Counted from the first letter of the stretch, positions 49,996 to 59,307 are shown. The stretch is DNA of 64,000 nucleotides from Lachnospiraceae bacterium (GCA_900757195.1 CAAEMZ010000028.1:5954-69953); one strand, 5' to 3'. Made by a program: numbers and translations. The notes: generated by a model not told the origin, from the sequence alone.

Positions 49996-50376
49996 ATGAG
50001 CGCAGAGGTCCAAAGTCAGTTCTATCTTTTTTTTCTTGCGGTTTTCTGGGGAATCGGCATGTGTCTGGCATACGATGGCCTGCGAATCCTCCGAAATCTT
50101 ATCCGTCATTCACTTTTCTGGATAAATGCGGAAGACCTGCTTTACTGGGCGGTCATGACCGCGGTCTTATTTTATCTTCTGTTCACGTATAACCGGGGTG
50201 AGATCCGAAGCTTCACGATTGCGGGGATCTTGACCGGAAGCCTGTTTTATCTGAAAACAATAAGTCCTGTATATATTTCACTGCTCAGCCGGGCGCTGAG
50301 TCCCTTTTTCCGCCTGTTTCGAAAAATCCGGCAGATTCTTCGGAAGTTCCGACAGAATTCCGGTGATAGGTATTGA
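49996..50376 (+). CDS. yabQ: spore cortex biosynthesis protein YabQ
   Basis: Encodes 126 residues with three to four hydrophobic segments (about 5-25, 42-60, 66-84 and 86-100) and a basic C-terminus (FRLFRKIRQILRKFRQ). Size, topology and place directly after yabP (three bases) identify YabQ, a membrane protein needed for spore cortex formation in Bacillus. No catalytic motif is known for this family. Confidence 0.88.
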   Translation: MSAEVQSQFYLFFLAVFWGIGMCLAYDGLRILRNLIRHSLFWINAEDLLYWAVMTAVLFYLLFTYNRGEIRSFTIAGILTGSLFYLKTISPVYISLLSRALSPFFRLFRKIRQILRKFRQNSGDRY

Positions 50377-50455
50377 ATTATTTTGAAGAAACAGGTAAAA
50401 TAAAAACAATAAAGAAGAAATAATGAATGAATATGGGAATTTCAGGTGGAGATAT

Positions 50456-50764
50456 ATGGCAAAAAAGAATGTAAGAAATAGAAAGCGGCGGAATAATCGC
50501 GGCGGAATGGCAATTATTGCCTGTGTTGTTCTTGTTTTCTGCGTGGTTCTTATGTATAACAGTTCCAAATTAAAAGAGGATCTGGCTGCGGACAGAGCGG
50601 TTGTGGATGAGCTTCAGGTTCAGATCGATGAGCAGAAAGAGATGAAGGCGGCGCTGGAAGAGAAGTCGAACTATATGAATTCGGATGAGTATTATAAAGA
50701 ACTGGCCCGGGAGAAACTGGGGCTGGCAGATTCCGAAGATATTATTTTTAAGAAGAGCGAATAG
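50456..50764 (+). CDS. divIC: septum formation initiator DivIC/FtsB family
   Basis: Encodes 102 residues from the ATG at 50456, which has GGTGGAG upstream; a longer frame starts at 50423. Layout: a very basic cytoplasmic N-terminus (KKNVRNRKRRNNRGG), a membrane helix at about residues 18-36, a coiled coil at about 38-72 (KLKEDLAADRAVVDELQVQI), and the conserved end YKELAREKLGLADSEDIIF. It bridges early and late divisome proteins. Gene order confirms the assignment. Confidence 0.92.
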   Translation: MAKKNVRNRKRRNNRGGMAIIACVVLVFCVVLMYNSSKLKEDLAADRAVVDELQVQIDEQKEMKAALEEKSNYMNSDEYYKELAREKLGLADSEDIIFKKSE

Positions 50765-50865
50765 GCCCGGGCAGGGATTACCGTCGAAGGATTGTGAGCA
50801 ACAAGCATGTCCCCGGAACATAGGATGTTAGTGTCTGACAGCAGACGTTTATGGGAGGGATATGC

Positions 50866-52746
50866 ATGAGGCGAATCAATATCCGTCAGTGGATGGTTAT
50901 ATTGCTCAGCGGTTTTTTACAATATCCTGTAACAGGAGTGATGAATCCATTTGGCATCGCGTATTTCGGAGCGGCTTATATGTGGCCGGAACACCGGAAT
51001 TTGCTGCCGGTGGTTACACTGCTTGGAATGGCGGCGGGGATTCCCCAGACCATGCTTCTAAAATATCTTGGAATACTTATCGGTGTGATGTTCATAACTT
51101 ATATACTGGAATGGAAAAAGGCTTGGGTCAGCCAGCATGAGATGCTACTGATGTTAAGTCTTTTAATTTTGTCCGCAGATGTGGGCTACGGACTGGCCAG
51201 AGACGGCATTTCGGCCGAAGCGGCCCTCCTTCATTTGAAAATGGGCGGGATTGAAGCGGTTTGCGGCGCTCTGGGGTTTGCCCTGTTTTACAGTATGATG
51301 CGGGTGTTTTTAAAAGGACGGGTCCGGGAGCCGGCAGAGACGTCCCATGAAGCGGAAGAAAATTTTATCAAATGCCGTCTCAGCGATATGGCGTCATCTT
51401 TCCGGAAGCTGTCGCATATACTGACGAATGAGATACCGGAGAAAAACGGTCTGAGCGAAGGGGAAATGGCCCGGGCGTTTTCAGAGCTGACAGAGACCAT
51501 GTGCGCGGCCTGCGGCCGGCGGGAGCACTGCTGGGAAAAAGAATATTATGATACCTGTCATTCGGCTTACGGTCTGCTGAACCTGTTTTCAGAAAGAGGC
51601 CAGGTGGAAAAAAGGCAGGTGCCGGCCGGTTTCCGGCGGCGGTGTATTCATCTGGATGGGTTCTTAAAGGAAACAAACCGGGTCATGCAGACAGCCAGTT
51701 TAAATCTGAGCTGGCAGAACCGGCTGAATGAAAACCGTCTGGTTTTTGCCGGACAGATGGGCGAAATCGCAGAGATTATGGACGACCTGTCACTGGAATT
51801 ATCGGAGCGGAAAGAGAGTTCCAGAAAATTGTCGGATGTCCTGATTCATCAATTAAATAAAAAGCGAATAAAAATAAAGAAGATTTCAGTGACCGATGAG
51901 GGAAGCCACGGCCGCCGGCAGAAGATTTATCTGATGGCCCGGATGCGGCGGGGGCGCTGCATGACGGTAAAAGAACTGGCTGAAGCCGTCAGCGAAGCGG
52001 CCGGACAGCGTTTTGTGCCTGAAAAGGATACGCCGGAGCTTGTGGGGAGAAAATACACGGTCTTTGAACTGGTGGAGGATACAAAATACCGGCTCATTCA
52101 GGGGGCGGCGAGACGCCCGAGGGAAGGCGAAGCGGTCAGCGGCGACAGTTACGCATTTATTTATCTGGATTCGGGACAGGTACTCATGTCTCTCTCCGAT
52201 GGTATGGGCAGCGGGGAGCGGGCAAAAGAGGACAGCGAGCTGATGATAAATCTTCTGGAACAGATGGTGGATACGGGATTTCAGAGACGTTCGGCCCTGC
52301 GGATGATTAATTCTCTGATGATGCTCCAGGGGGACAGGCAGTTATTTTCCACAATGGATCTGAGCGTGATCGATTTATACAGCGGTATCTGTGAATTTAT
52401 AAAAATAGGCGCGTCTTCGACGTTTATAAAGCGGGGCAGTCAGGTGGAGTGCGTGACTTCCGGTTCGCTGCCGATGGGCGTTTTTCCGGAAATGGACTGC
52501 GAAGGTTTTTGCCGGAATCTTTTTGACGGGGATATTATTGTGATGGTGAGTGATGGGGTTGTGAACCGGTTCAGTCATGGAAATGAAGCGATCTGTACAT
52601 TATTATCGGAAATGGATATCAGCAACCCAAATGGTATGGCATCGGAAATTTTAAATGAAGCTTTGGACAGGCCGGGCGAAGTGCAGCAGGACGACATGAC
52701 GGTCCTTGTGTGTACGGTTTGTAAGAAAACGGCATCTGTGTTATGA
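50866..52746 (+). CDS. spoIIE: stage II sporulation protein E, short form
   Basis: Encodes 626 residues from the ATG at 50866, which has GGGAGGG upstream. Bacillus SpoIIE is over 800 residues with ten membrane helices; here the N-terminal membrane block is only about 150 residues (roughly five helices). The middle region contains CAACGRREHCWEKEYYDTC. The C-terminal PP2C phosphatase has GDSYAFIYLDSG, LMSLSDGMGSGERAKEDS, TMDLSVIDLYSG and DIIVMVSDGVVNRF with metal-binding aspartates. It dephosphorylates SpoIIAA to release sigma-F in the forespore and helps polar septation. Confidence 0.93.
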   Translation: MRRINIRQWMVILLSGFLQYPVTGVMNPFGIAYFGAAYMWPEHRNLLPVVTLLGMAAGIPQTMLLKYLGILIGVMFITYILEWKKAWVSQHEMLLMLSLLILSADVGYGLARDGISAEAALLHLKMGGIEAVCGALGFALFYSMMRVFLKGRVREPAETSHEAEENFIKCRLSDMASSFRKLSHILTNEIPEKNGLSEGEMARAFSELTETMCAACGRREHCWEKEYYDTCHSAYGLLNLFSERGQVEKRQVPAGFRRRCIHLDGFLKETNRVMQTASLNLSWQNRLNENRLVFAGQMGEIAEIMDDLSLELSERKESSRKLSDVLIHQLNKKRIKIKKISVTDEGSHGRRQKIYLMARMRRGRCMTVKELAEAVSEAAGQRFVPEKDTPELVGRKYTVFELVEDTKYRLIQGAARRPREGEAVSGDSYAFIYLDSGQVLMSLSDGMGSGERAKEDSELMINLLEQMVDTGFQRRSALRMINSLMMLQGDRQLFSTMDLSVIDLYSGICEFIKIGASSTFIKRGSQVECVTSGSLPMGVFPEMDCEGFCRNLFDGDIIVMVSDGVVNRFSHGNEAICTLLSEMDISNPNGMASEILNEALDRPGEVQQDDMTVLVCTVCKKTASVL

Positions 52747-52784
52747 TAACTCTAATGTGTTGACATAGAAAAGGAGCGTTGTGA

Positions 52785-54257
52785 ATGAATTATCTGGTTG
52801 AAAAAGTCAGTGAATATATGCAGCAGAATCATATGGTTGAAGAAGGACAGAAAATCGTTGTCGGTGTTTCCGGCGGCGCAGATTCGATGGGATTACTTTT
52901 TGTCCTTTCGGAGCTGGCCGAATATTTTCATTTATCCCTGGCGGTGGTTCATGTCAATCACGGCCTGCGGGGCAAAGCCGCAGACGGGGATCAGTCCTAT
53001 GTGGAACAGGTATGCAGGGAACAGAAAATCCCGTGTTACAGCTTTCATGTGGATCTGAAACGCTTCGCAAAGAAAGAGGGTATGTCAGAGGAGGAGGCCG
53101 GACGTTATTACCGGTATCAGTGCTTTGAAAAGGTCCGCAGGGAAATTTCGGCCCAGAGGATCGCGGTGGCCCATCAGCGGGAGGATGTCTGCGAAACGGT
53201 GCTGTTCAATCTGTTCCGGGGGACAGGTCTGCGGGGGCTTTCGGGGATTCCGCCGGTCCGGGATGTAATCATCCGGCCGTTGCTGTGCGCCGGACGTCAG
53301 GAAATCGAAGCCTATCTTCAGGAACGGGGCATCGGGTGGCGGACGGATGAGACCAATCTGACGGATCTGTATGCGAGAAACCGGATACGTCATGCGATCC
53401 TGCCCTATGCCCGGGAGTATATAAATGCGGCGGCCGGGCAACATATACAGGAAACGGCCGGGTTATTAAAGGATATTGCCGATTATCTGGACCGTCAGGG
53501 CGAGGCAGCCTTTGACCTGTGTGCGGAAGTTGGACGGCAGGCGTCAGTAACGATTCACCATGAAACCTTTTTGACGTTCGATATTGTGATCCAGAGAGAA
53601 GTGATCCGCCGGGCCGTCAGTGTGGCCGCCGGCCAGTTAAAGGATGTGGACCGGGAGCATATCGAAATGATACGGGCGCTGATGGATAAATATGTAGGCA
53701 GGCGGTGTCACCTGCCGGGACAGCTTCAGGCCGTCCGGACCTACGACGGGATTATCATAAAAAAAGAAAATGCCTCTGCGGAAACGGTGAAAGAAGCCTT
53801 TTGTATGGACGTCCGGGCGCCGGGAAAATTTGTCATTCCGGGACCGGGAATGGAGATTGAACTGTCCCTCCGGGAGGATTATGAAAATGAAGAAATTCCC
53901 ATAAATAGGTATACGAAATGGTTTGATTATGATAGAATTAAAAATGGTCTGACGGTAAGGACCAGAGAAAACGGCGATTTTATCACACTGGACGGGCAGG
54001 GGCACCGGAAACTGCTTAAACGGTGGATGATCGATGAAAAGATTCCGCGGGAACAGCGGGAGAGTATGCTTTTGCTGGCCGACGGAAATCACATTCTCTG
54101 GATTATGGGATACCGGATCAGCGATAACTATAAAGTGACCGATGCCACAAAGCGGGTATTGGTTGTAAGGATAAAAGGAGAAAAAAGCGATGGAGGACAA
54201 TATCAAAATATTGTTGACAGAGGAAGAAGTAGATACCCGGATTCGAGAACTGGGTGA
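52785..54257 (+). CDS. tilS: tRNA(Ile)-lysidine synthetase
   Basis: Encodes 490 residues. The PP-loop is VGVSGGADSMGLLFVLSEL (residues about 24-42), followed by VNHGLRGKAADGDQ, AHQREDVCETVLFNLFRGTGLRGLSGIPP and RNRIRHAILP. The C-terminal TilS domain (about 375-475) is present. It attaches lysine to C34 of the CAU-anticodon tRNA-Ile so that AUA codons are read as isoleucine. The last 68 bases overlap the hpt gene in another frame. Essential gene in a conserved tilS-hpt-ftsH order. Confidence 0.95.
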   Translation: MNYLVEKVSEYMQQNHMVEEGQKIVVGVSGGADSMGLLFVLSELAEYFHLSLAVVHVNHGLRGKAADGDQSYVEQVCREQKIPCYSFHVDLKRFAKKEGMSEEEAGRYYRYQCFEKVRREISAQRIAVAHQREDVCETVLFNLFRGTGLRGLSGIPPVRDVIIRPLLCAGRQEIEAYLQERGIGWRTDETNLTDLYARNRIRHAILPYAREYINAAAGQHIQETAGLLKDIADYLDRQGEAAFDLCAEVGRQASVTIHHETFLTFDIVIQREVIRRAVSVAAGQLKDVDREHIEMIRALMDKYVGRRCHLPGQLQAVRTYDGIIIKKENASAETVKEAFCMDVRAPGKFVIPGPGMEIELSLREDYENEEIPINRYTKWFDYDRIKNGLTVRTRENGDFITLDGQGHRKLLKRWMIDEKIPREQRESMLLLADGNHILWIMGYRISDNYKVTDATKRVLVVRIKGEKSDGGQYQNIVDRGRSRYPDSRTG

Positions 54258-54717
54258 GCAGATCAGCGCGCAGTATGCCGGAGAAAGTGTCCACCTGATC
54301 TGTGTGCTGAAGGGCGGCGTATTCTTTATGTGTGAACTGGCAAAACGTATTTCTGTGCCGGTATCCATGGATTTCATGTCCGTATCCAGCTATGGCAGCG
54401 GAACGACATCTTCAGGTGCCGTAAGAATTGTAAAAGACCTGGACGAGCCTTTGGAAGGCAAAAATGTTCTGATTGTAGAAGATATTATTGACTCTGGAAA
54501 CACACTGCACTATCTTGTGGAGATTTTATATAAGAGACAGCCAAAGAGTATCCGTATCTGTACACTGCTTGATAAACCGGACCGCCGCGTGGCAGATGTC
54601 CATGTGGATTATACCGGTTTTGAGATTCCGGACGAATTTGTCGTAGGCTATGGTCTGGATTATGCACAGAAGTACCGTAATCTGCCATTTGTCGGAGCTG
54701 TCGTGTTAGATGAATAG
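54190..54717 (+). CDS. hpt: hypoxanthine phosphoribosyltransferase
   Basis: Encodes 175 residues. LICVLKGGVFFMCELAKRI and the PRPP loop VLIVEDIIDSGNTLHYLVEIL identify the family, with the C-terminal EIPDEFVVGYGLDYAQKYRNLP. It salvages hypoxanthine and guanine to IMP and GMP. The start has AAGGAG ten bases upstream inside tilS, and the two genes overlap by 68 bases. It lies 11 bases upstream of ftsH. Confidence 0.96.
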   Translation: MEDNIKILLTEEEVDTRIRELGEQISAQYAGESVHLICVLKGGVFFMCELAKRISVPVSMDFMSVSSYGSGTTSSGAVRIVKDLDEPLEGKNVLIVEDIIDSGNTLHYLVEILYKRQPKSIRICTLLDKPDRRVADVHVDYTGFEIPDEFVVGYGLDYAQKYRNLPFVGAVVLDE

Positions 54718-54728
54718 GAGGTTGCCAA

Positions 54729-56594
54729 TTGAATAAAAGAAGAGGATTTGGCATCTGGCCTCTGGTTCTGGCCGTTATACTTCTGGCGGTTCTGCTGTAT
54801 GATACGATGCTTTTGAACCGGGCCGGAGATTACACTTACCCGCAATTCCTTCAGGATATACAGGAACGGGCAGATGCGATCGAAGAAGTGATTATTGTTC
54901 CGAACGTTGAGGTGCCGACCGGTAAGGTTGAGGTGCTGTGGAATGACGATTCCCAGTCGGAATGTTATGTGACGGATGTCAATGAAGTCCAGTCACTTTT
55001 GAAACAGACATCGGTAGACCGCTGGTTTGTCACCGATGCACAGAGAGATTCCTGGCTGGAGAAAAATGGTCTTCTGCTTGGTTTCGGAATCATTGCGCTG
55101 GTACTTTTCTTTTCCTTTATTTCCAGTCAGCAGGGCGGCTCGAATTCCAAAATGATGAATTTCGGAAAGAGCCGTGCGAAAATGTCGGATGAATCGGCGA
55201 AGGAAACGACCTTTAAGAAGGTTGCCGGACTGGAAGAAGAGAAGGAAGAGCTGCAGGAGGTTGTGGATTTCCTTAAAAATCCGAGACGCTATACCGAACT
55301 GGGCGCCCGTATACCGAAGGGCGTGATTCTGGTGGGACCGCCGGGAACCGGTAAAACCCTTCTGGCAAAAGCGGTTGCAGGCGAAGCCGGCGTTCCGTTT
55401 TTCAGCATTTCCGGTTCGGATTTTGTCGAGATGTTTGTCGGTGTCGGCGCTTCCCGTGTCCGGGATTTATTCGAAGAAGCGAAGAAGCATGCACCGTGTA
55501 TCGTATTTATTGATGAGATTGATGCGGTTGCCCGCCGGAGAGGTACCGGCATGGGCGGCGGCCATGACGAAAGAGAGCAGACATTGAACCAGCTTCTGGT
55601 TGAGATGGATGGTTTCGGCGTGAATCAGGGAATCATTGTTATGGCAGCGACAAACCGTGTAGATATTCTTGATCCGGCGATTTTAAGACCGGGACGGTTC
55701 GACCGGAAGGTCGGCATCGGACGGCCGGATGTCAAAGGACGCCGGGAAATTCTGGATGTGCATACAAAGGGAAAACCGCTCGGAGATGATGTTGATCTGG
55801 ATCAGATCGCCCAGACAACGGCCGGATTTACCGGAGCGGATCTGGAAAACCTTATGAATGAGGCGGCGATCCTTGCCGCAAAAGCCCGCCGGGCATATAT
55901 TGTTCAGGAAGATATTCAGAAGGCCTTTGTTAAAGTCGGTATCGGCGCAGAAAAGAAAAGCAAGGTTATCTCTGAGAAAGAGAAGCGGATTACCGCCTAT
56001 CATGAGTCCGGTCATGCCATTTTATTCCATTTGCTTCCGGATGTGGGACCGGTATATTCGGTGTCCATTATACCGACCGGCGTCGGCGCTGCAGGTTATA
56101 CCATGCCGCTGCCTGAAAAGGACGAAATGTTCTATACCAAAGGCCGGATGCTTCAGGATATTATGGTATCCCTTGGCGGCCGTGTCGCTGAAGAATTAAT
56201 CTTTAATGATATTACCACCGGGGCTTCTCAGGATATTAAATCCGCGACCCGGACAGCCCGGGCGATGGTCACCCAGTACGGTATGTCGGATGCGGTCGGC
56301 CTGATTAACTATGGCGGCGATGACGATGAAGTATTCATCGGAAGGGATTTGGCCCATACAAAGTCCTATGGTGAAAGCATTGCCACAGTGATCGATCAGG
56401 AAGTAAAACGCATCGTGGATGAATGTCATGAGCAGGCACGGAAAATAATCCGTGAAAATCGGGACGTTTTGGAGCGCTGTGCCCAGCTTTTACTGGTCAA
56501 AGAGAAGATTGGACGGGAAGAATTTGAGGCACTTTTTGACGAAACTGAGCAAATTGTCGAAAATATGACGGCGGATAATTCCGAAAATTGTTAA
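54729..56594 (+). CDS. ftsH: ATP-dependent zinc metalloprotease FtsH
   Basis: Encodes 621 residues. The start codon is TTG, seven bases after AGGAGGT. Two membrane helices (about 9-28 and 115-135) flank a small extracytoplasmic domain. The AAA module has Walker A GPPGTGKT (about 200), Walker B IVFIDEIDAVARRRGTG and the second region NRVDILDPAILRPGRFDRK. The protease has the zinc motif HESGH (about 421-425) with YHESGHAILFHLL. It degrades misfolded membrane and some soluble proteins. A terminator follows at 56652. Confidence 0.97.
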   Translation: MNKRRGFGIWPLVLAVILLAVLLYDTMLLNRAGDYTYPQFLQDIQERADAIEEVIIVPNVEVPTGKVEVLWNDDSQSECYVTDVNEVQSLLKQTSVDRWFVTDAQRDSWLEKNGLLLGFGIIALVLFFSFISSQQGGSNSKMMNFGKSRAKMSDESAKETTFKKVAGLEEEKEELQEVVDFLKNPRRYTELGARIPKGVILVGPPGTGKTLLAKAVAGEAGVPFFSISGSDFVEMFVGVGASRVRDLFEEAKKHAPCIVFIDEIDAVARRRGTGMGGGHDEREQTLNQLLVEMDGFGVNQGIIVMAATNRVDILDPAILRPGRFDRKVGIGRPDVKGRREILDVHTKGKPLGDDVDLDQIAQTTAGFTGADLENLMNEAAILAAKARRAYIVQEDIQKAFVKVGIGAEKKSKVISEKEKRITAYHESGHAILFHLLPDVGPVYSVSIIPTGVGAAGYTMPLPEKDEMFYTKGRMLQDIMVSLGGRVAEELIFNDITTGASQDIKSATRTARAMVTQYGMSDAVGLINYGGDDDEVFIGRDLAHTKSYGESIATVIDQEVKRIVDECHEQARKIIRENRDVLERCAQLLLVKEKIGREEFEALFDETEQIVENMTADNSENC

Positions 56595-56651
56595 AAAAGT
56601 GGAAAAATCGCAATTTACCGCTGAAAATCAATGATTTAATATGGATTTAAC

Positions 56652-56700
56652 AAGAATTGAGGGCGAATTATACAAAACAGTTCGTCCTCATTCTTTTGTT
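56652..56700 (+). terminator. intrinsic terminator of ftsH
   Basis: GAGGGCGAA pairs with TTCGTCCTC, extended by AAGAAT/ATTCTT, followed by TTTTGTT. Confidence 0.85.
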
Positions 56701-56724
56701 AATTAATAAAAATGACGATAAATT

Positions 56725-56740
56725 ACGAAAACGTTTACAT
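56725..56740 (+). promoter_or_regulatory. cre-like catabolite control site
   Basis: ACGAAAACGTTTACAT fits the CcpA consensus WTGNNARCGNWWWCAW at all but one fixed position (C for T at the second). A carbohydrate-acting gene lies downstream, though 290 bases away and beyond a terminator. Confidence 0.4.
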
Positions 56741-56887
56741 TTTGCATAAAAAGATAAATATAAATAAAATCATGTTTGTGAACATTTATTTTTGAAGTGC
56801 AGTTATAATAAAACACGTAAACCCCCCCAATACATTATATAGTTTTTTGTTACACCCCATAAGAAACAAAAAATACCTTCTCCGAAG

Positions 56888-56932
56888 AAAGGGCAGCAGA
56901 ACGGATGGCTGTCCTTTTTTCATGCCCTTTTT
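56888..56932 (+). terminator. terminator with two alternative 3' arms
   Basis: AAAGGGCAG (56888-56896) can pair with CTGTCCTTT (56909-56917, then T3) or, through AAAGGGCA, with TGCCCTTT (56923-56930, then TT). Either fold is followed by T residues. Confidence 0.6.
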
Positions 56933-56955
56933 CCGTATCGGGGGCGTTTTTATAG

Positions 56956-56984
56956 TTGAGTTTACACAGAATTTAAAATATAAT
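56956..56984 (+). promoter_or_regulatory. promoter of the amylase-family gene
   Basis: TTGAGT (56956-56961), 17-base spacer, TATAAT (56979-56984). Predicted start about 56991, giving a 42-base leader. Confidence 0.7.
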
Positions 56985-57032
56985 ATTAACATATTGATAG
57001 AATAGAAATAAAAATGATTGGGGAAATAGACC

Positions 57033-59141
57033 ATGGACTTTTTTATTGAACAAAATAGAAGCACCCGGGCGGAAAAAAGGTTTCTTTATCTCAATTATGT
57101 GAAGCCGATGGTTGACAGAGAAGCTTTATTTGCCGATGGTACGGAGGAATATGTGAAAATGTCCGGGGGAAAAGCCACATTGCGTTTTCGTACAGCAAAA
57201 AATAATGTCGAAACGGTAGGGCTTTGTATCGGAGAGAGCATGACGCCTATGAAGCGCGTGGAGTCGCAGGGCCTGTTTGATTATTATCAGATTGAAATAA
57301 ACTGCCCGGAGGAGGGCTGCGCTTATTATTTTCGGATCCAGTCGGGAAAAATCGTTGTCTATTACAATAAGCGGGGCGCTATGAATGAGCATCAGGATTA
57401 TTATGATTTTCGGCTGATTCCGGGATTTCATACACCGAACTGGGCGAAGGGCGCTGTTTTTTATCAGATCTTTGTGGATCGTTTTTATAACGGGGATCCT
57501 TCCAATGATGTGGAGGACAGAGAGTATATTTATATTCACCAGTATTCCCGGAAAGTGACCGACTGGGATTCGCTTCCGGAGGCCAGCGATGTCTGCCGTT
57601 TCTATGGCGGAGACCTCCAGGGGGTTATGGATAAGCTGGATTATCTGCAGGAGCTTGGCGTGGATGCGATTTACCTGAATCCGATTTTTGTGTCACCGTC
57701 GAATCACAAGTATGATATACAGGATTATGATTATGTGGATCCGCATTACGGGAAAATAGTTTATGACGAGGGGAACTGTCTGGCGGATGGTGAAACGACC
57801 AACGAGAGCGCGGGACGGTTTGTTTCCAGAGTGACGGACCGCAGGAATCTGGAAGCCAGTAATGCGCTTTTTGCCCGGCTGACACAGGAAATCCACCGCC
57901 GGGGCATGAAGATTATTCTCGATGGCGTGTTTAACCACTGCGGTTCTTTTAATAAATGGATGGACCGTGAGCATATTTACGATAAGAACCCGGATTATGC
58001 CAAAGGGGCGTATGTGAGCGGCGACAGTCCTTATCGGAACTTTTTTAATTTCCACAGTGAAAACTGGCCGGATAACGGGGACTATGACGGATGGTGGGGA
58101 CATGAAACCCTGCCGAAACTGAACTATGAGGGTTCAGGAGAGCTTTATGATTATATTTTGAAAGTGGCGGTCAAATGGCTGTCACCGCCTTATAATATCG
58201 ATGGATGGCGTCTGGATGTGGCTGCGGATCTGGGGCTGTCGCCGGAATTTAACCATCAGTTCTGGAAAGATTTCCGAAAAGCGGTAAAGACGGCGAATCC
58301 GGAGGCTTTGATTCTCGCGGAGCATTATGGAAATCCATCGGCCTGGCTGCAGGGAGATGAATGGGATACGGTCATGAATTACGATGCCTTTATGGAGCCT
58401 GTGACCTGGATGCTGACGGGAATGGAAAAACACAGTGATGAATATCGTTCCGACCTTCTGGGGAATACAGAGGCCTTTAAAAATGCCATGAGCCATCATA
58501 TGAGCGCTTTTTCAGGGGAGTCCCTTTATGTGGCAATGAATGAGCTTTCAAACCACGATCATTCCAGATTTCTGACCCGGACAAATCACAGAGTCGGACG
58601 GATTGCCACGGCAGGCGCTGCGGCCGCCGGAGAAAATCTTAATTTTGGGATTTTCCGGGAAGCCGTCATGCTGCAGATGACATGGCCGGGGGCGCCGACG
58701 ATTTACTATGGCGATGAGGCCGGAATGTGCGGCTGGACTGATCCGGATAACCGGCGCAGCTATCCATGGGGTCACGAGAATAAAGATTTAATCGCCTTTC
58801 ACCGGGATCTGATTCGTATTCGCCGGGAAAACAGGGTTTTGAAGAATGGCTCTTACTGCTTTTTGGATGGCGGAAGCCAGTGGCTTGCCTATGGCCGCTT
58901 CAACCGACAGGAGCAGATGGTTGTCATTTTGAATAACAGCGATAAAGACCAGGAAATCCGGGTACCTGTCTGGAGGCTCGGAATGAACGGGGATGCCCGG
59001 ATGGTAAGCCTGATGTGTACCAATGAAACAGGGTATCATACGAAGGATATGTATTATCCGATCGAACGCGGCTGCGTTCATGTTTCACTGGAACGTTACA
59101 GCGGTCTTTTGTTAAAGGCCCGGTCCAAATATCGTCCTTAA
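57033..59141 (+). CDS. alpha-amylase family glycosyl hydrolase (neopullulanase-like)
   Basis: Encodes 702 residues. The N-terminal 130 residues look like a CBM34-type domain as in cyclomaltodextrinase/neopullulanase. The barrel begins AVFYQIFVDRFYNGDPSND. The conserved GH13 regions are DGVFNHCG, GWRLDVAADLG with the nucleophile Asp, LILAEHYGNP with the acid Glu, and ELSNHDHSRF with the third Asp. A C-terminal beta domain follows. No signal peptide is present, so it acts on imported maltodextrins in the cytoplasm. It stands alone with its own promoter. The spacing between start and upstream GGGGAAA is adequate. Confidence 0.9.
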   Translation: MDFFIEQNRSTRAEKRFLYLNYVKPMVDREALFADGTEEYVKMSGGKATLRFRTAKNNVETVGLCIGESMTPMKRVESQGLFDYYQIEINCPEEGCAYYFRIQSGKIVVYYNKRGAMNEHQDYYDFRLIPGFHTPNWAKGAVFYQIFVDRFYNGDPSNDVEDREYIYIHQYSRKVTDWDSLPEASDVCRFYGGDLQGVMDKLDYLQELGVDAIYLNPIFVSPSNHKYDIQDYDYVDPHYGKIVYDEGNCLADGETTNESAGRFVSRVTDRRNLEASNALFARLTQEIHRRGMKIILDGVFNHCGSFNKWMDREHIYDKNPDYAKGAYVSGDSPYRNFFNFHSENWPDNGDYDGWWGHETLPKLNYEGSGELYDYILKVAVKWLSPPYNIDGWRLDVAADLGLSPEFNHQFWKDFRKAVKTANPEALILAEHYGNPSAWLQGDEWDTVMNYDAFMEPVTWMLTGMEKHSDEYRSDLLGNTEAFKNAMSHHMSAFSGESLYVAMNELSNHDHSRFLTRTNHRVGRIATAGAAAAGENLNFGIFREAVMLQMTWPGAPTIYYGDEAGMCGWTDPDNRRSYPWGHENKDLIAFHRDLIRIRRENRVLKNGSYCFLDGGSQWLAYGRFNRQEQMVVILNNSDKDQEIRVPVWRLGMNGDARMVSLMCTNETGYHTKDMYYPIERGCVHVSLERYSGLLLKARSKYRP

Positions 59142-59170
59142 AATTTCTGTATACGATATGAAAAAAATAC

Positions 59171-59199
59171 TTGCATTTTTAAAAGAGGTATGCTAAATT
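59171..59199 (+). promoter_or_regulatory. promoter of the tRNA-Tyr/tRNA-Leu pair
   Basis: TTGCAT (59171-59176), 17-base spacer, TAAATT (59194-59199), 23 bases before tRNA-Tyr. Confidence 0.6.
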
Positions 59200-59221
59200 A
59201 TTATATTGTCAGGACTATTGT

Positions 59222-59303
59222 GGATGGATTCCCGAGTGGCCAAAGGGGGCAGACTGTAAATCTGTTGTCGACGACTTCGAAGGTTCGAATCCTTCTCCAT
59301 CCA
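59222..59303 (+). tRNA. tRNA-Tyr (anticodon GTA)
   Basis: Acceptor GGATGGA/TCCATCC, anticodon loop CTGTAAA in the stem CAGA/TCTG, a long variable arm as in bacterial class II tRNA-Tyr, and T-arm GGTTCGAATCC. CCA is not encoded. Confidence 0.94.
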
Positions 59304-59307
59304 CTCT

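Larger units (their letters stand above)
56595..57032 (+). other. 438-base intergenic region between ftsH and the amylase-family gene
   Basis: No gene is supported here. It holds the ftsH terminator, an AT-rich stretch with a cre-like site, a C7 run near 56822, a second terminator with two alternative 3' arms, and the promoter of the downstream gene. The segment 56800-56890 may be transcribed from an upstream start (TATAAT at about 56801), but I find no match to a riboswitch class I know. Confidence 0.6.

Noticed and set aside
56800..56935. Known riboswitch class upstream of the amylase gene
   Set aside because: I compared by eye with c-di-GMP, T-box, purine and glycine patterns and found no matching conserved core.
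56786..57064. Minus-strand 92-residue frame across the amylase promoter
   Set aside because: It spans a promoter and terminators and overlaps the start of a real gene; composition is that of noncoding AT-rich DNA.
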